Below the pieces are notes generated by a model. It saw only the letters and a program-made list of their open reading frames with translations, ran no database searches and was not told the origin of the DNA. The translations under genes were made by a program, and so were the position numbers. 64,000 nucleotides of DNA from Filimonas sp. (GTDB lineage: Bacteria > Bacteroidota > Bacteroidia > Chitinophagales > Chitinophagaceae). Every line of letters begins with the position of its first letter. Positions within the stretch are counted from its first letter, which is position 1. Location of the stretch: positions 186,001 to 250,000 of the forward strand of contig JAFKHH010000011.1 in NCBI GenBank assembly GCA_017306865.1, given 5' to 3'. Positions 63,641-64,000 of this stretch are shown here, piece after piece.

Positions 63641-63737
63641 GATCAATTAGCTTACGTTAGTTTATTTCCGCCAATGGCTATCGGCCGGATGCTTAATTAA
63701 TCCGTATTTTTAAAGCAGCAAAGCAACCGAATATTAT

Positions 63738-64000
63738 ATGAGCAACAAAATTGCCATCATTGGCGGCGGTAACTTAGGAACCGCTATCGCTGAAGGACTG
63801 ATCAGCAGTGGCTTTAAAAAGCCAGGGGAAATCATCGTTACGAAAAGGAATACAGCAACATTACAGCCGTTAAAAGAGAAGGGGGTAATTGTCAGCAGCA
63901 GCAATGAAGAAGCTGTGGCATTTGCAGATTGGATCATACTGGCAGTAAAACCATTCCAGGTAAAAGATATTTTAGATACGCTTAAGCCCAACCTGAAAGC
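63738..64000 (+). CDS. proC: Pyrroline-5-carboxylate reductase, 5' part
   Basis: Only the first 87 codons are in the window; the gene runs off the end. The NAD(P)-binding start MSNKIAIIGGGNLGTAIAEG (glycine motif at about 8-13) and WIILAVKPFQVKDIL match ProC, the last enzyme of proline synthesis. It lies 97 bases after the phosphoesterase stop. Confidence 0.9.
   Translation, partial: MSNKIAIIGGGNLGTAIAEGLISSGFKKPGEIIVTKRNTATLQPLKEKGVIVSSSNEEAVAFADWIILAVKPFQVKDILDTLKPNLK

Overview
The window looks like chromosomal DNA from a member of the Bacteroidota, most likely the family Chitinophagaceae. The evidence is two SusC/SusD outer-membrane uptake loci, an ECF sigma/FecR pair feeding one of them, type III glutamine synthetase, DUF1573 proteins, weak or absent Shine-Dalgarno sequences, and promoters of the Bacteroidota type (TTTG, 19 bases, TAnnTTTG, clearest upstream of efp). 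The family-level placement is an inference from protein style, not from a search.

Layout. 1-10 kb: a ROK regulator faces a locus of FAD-dependent oxidoreductase, SusC, SusD and an unknown secreted protein, probably an uptake and processing locus for a carbohydrate-like ligand. 10-16 kb: an outer-membrane beta-barrel protein with a carboxypeptidase-like domain, and a BlaI/BlaR1-type regulator and M56 peptidase pair. 16-25 kb: single enzymes (Gfo/Idh/MocA oxidoreductase, two VOC proteins, SDR, NamZ-like DUF1343, SAM methyltransferase), a c-type cytochrome lipoprotein and two unknown proteins. 25-26 kb: a palindromic element, tRNA-Met and a candidate small RNA. 26-38.9 kb: housekeeping and transport (aminotransferase, two DUF1573 proteins, fused alpha/beta 2-oxoacid dehydrogenase E1, MtfA-like peptidase, DCC protein, YebC, APC permease, dicarboxylate/amino-acid symporter, DedA, MFS). 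39-48.5 kb: a family 9 glycosyltransferase, tandem small lipoproteins, malate dehydrogenase, a thioredoxin-like protein, efp, accB, accC, a lipoprotein and two small Spy/CpxP-like proteins. 48.8-55 kb: glutamine synthetase III, small-type PurL and ADP-heptose epimerase. 55-62 kb: an ECF sigma, FecR, SusC (with STN domain) and SusD signalling/uptake locus. 62.5-64 kb: a metallophosphoesterase and the start of proC.

No transposase gene, CRISPR array, prophage, restriction system or recognisable defence island was seen. Most genes belong to well-known families. The most unusual content is between genes. Many intergenic gaps carry imperfect inverted repeats of a few recurring low-complexity families. 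A 250-base structured repeat occurs twice in opposite orientation (41.1 and 62.3 kb). A related pair of short palindromic elements lies at 25.3 and 37.5 kb. A probable terminator-ended small RNA with no assigned gene lies at 25.85-25.98 kb. EF-P carries Arg rather than Lys at the expected tip of its modification loop. All family assignments come from reading motifs in the translated sequence; no database search was possible.
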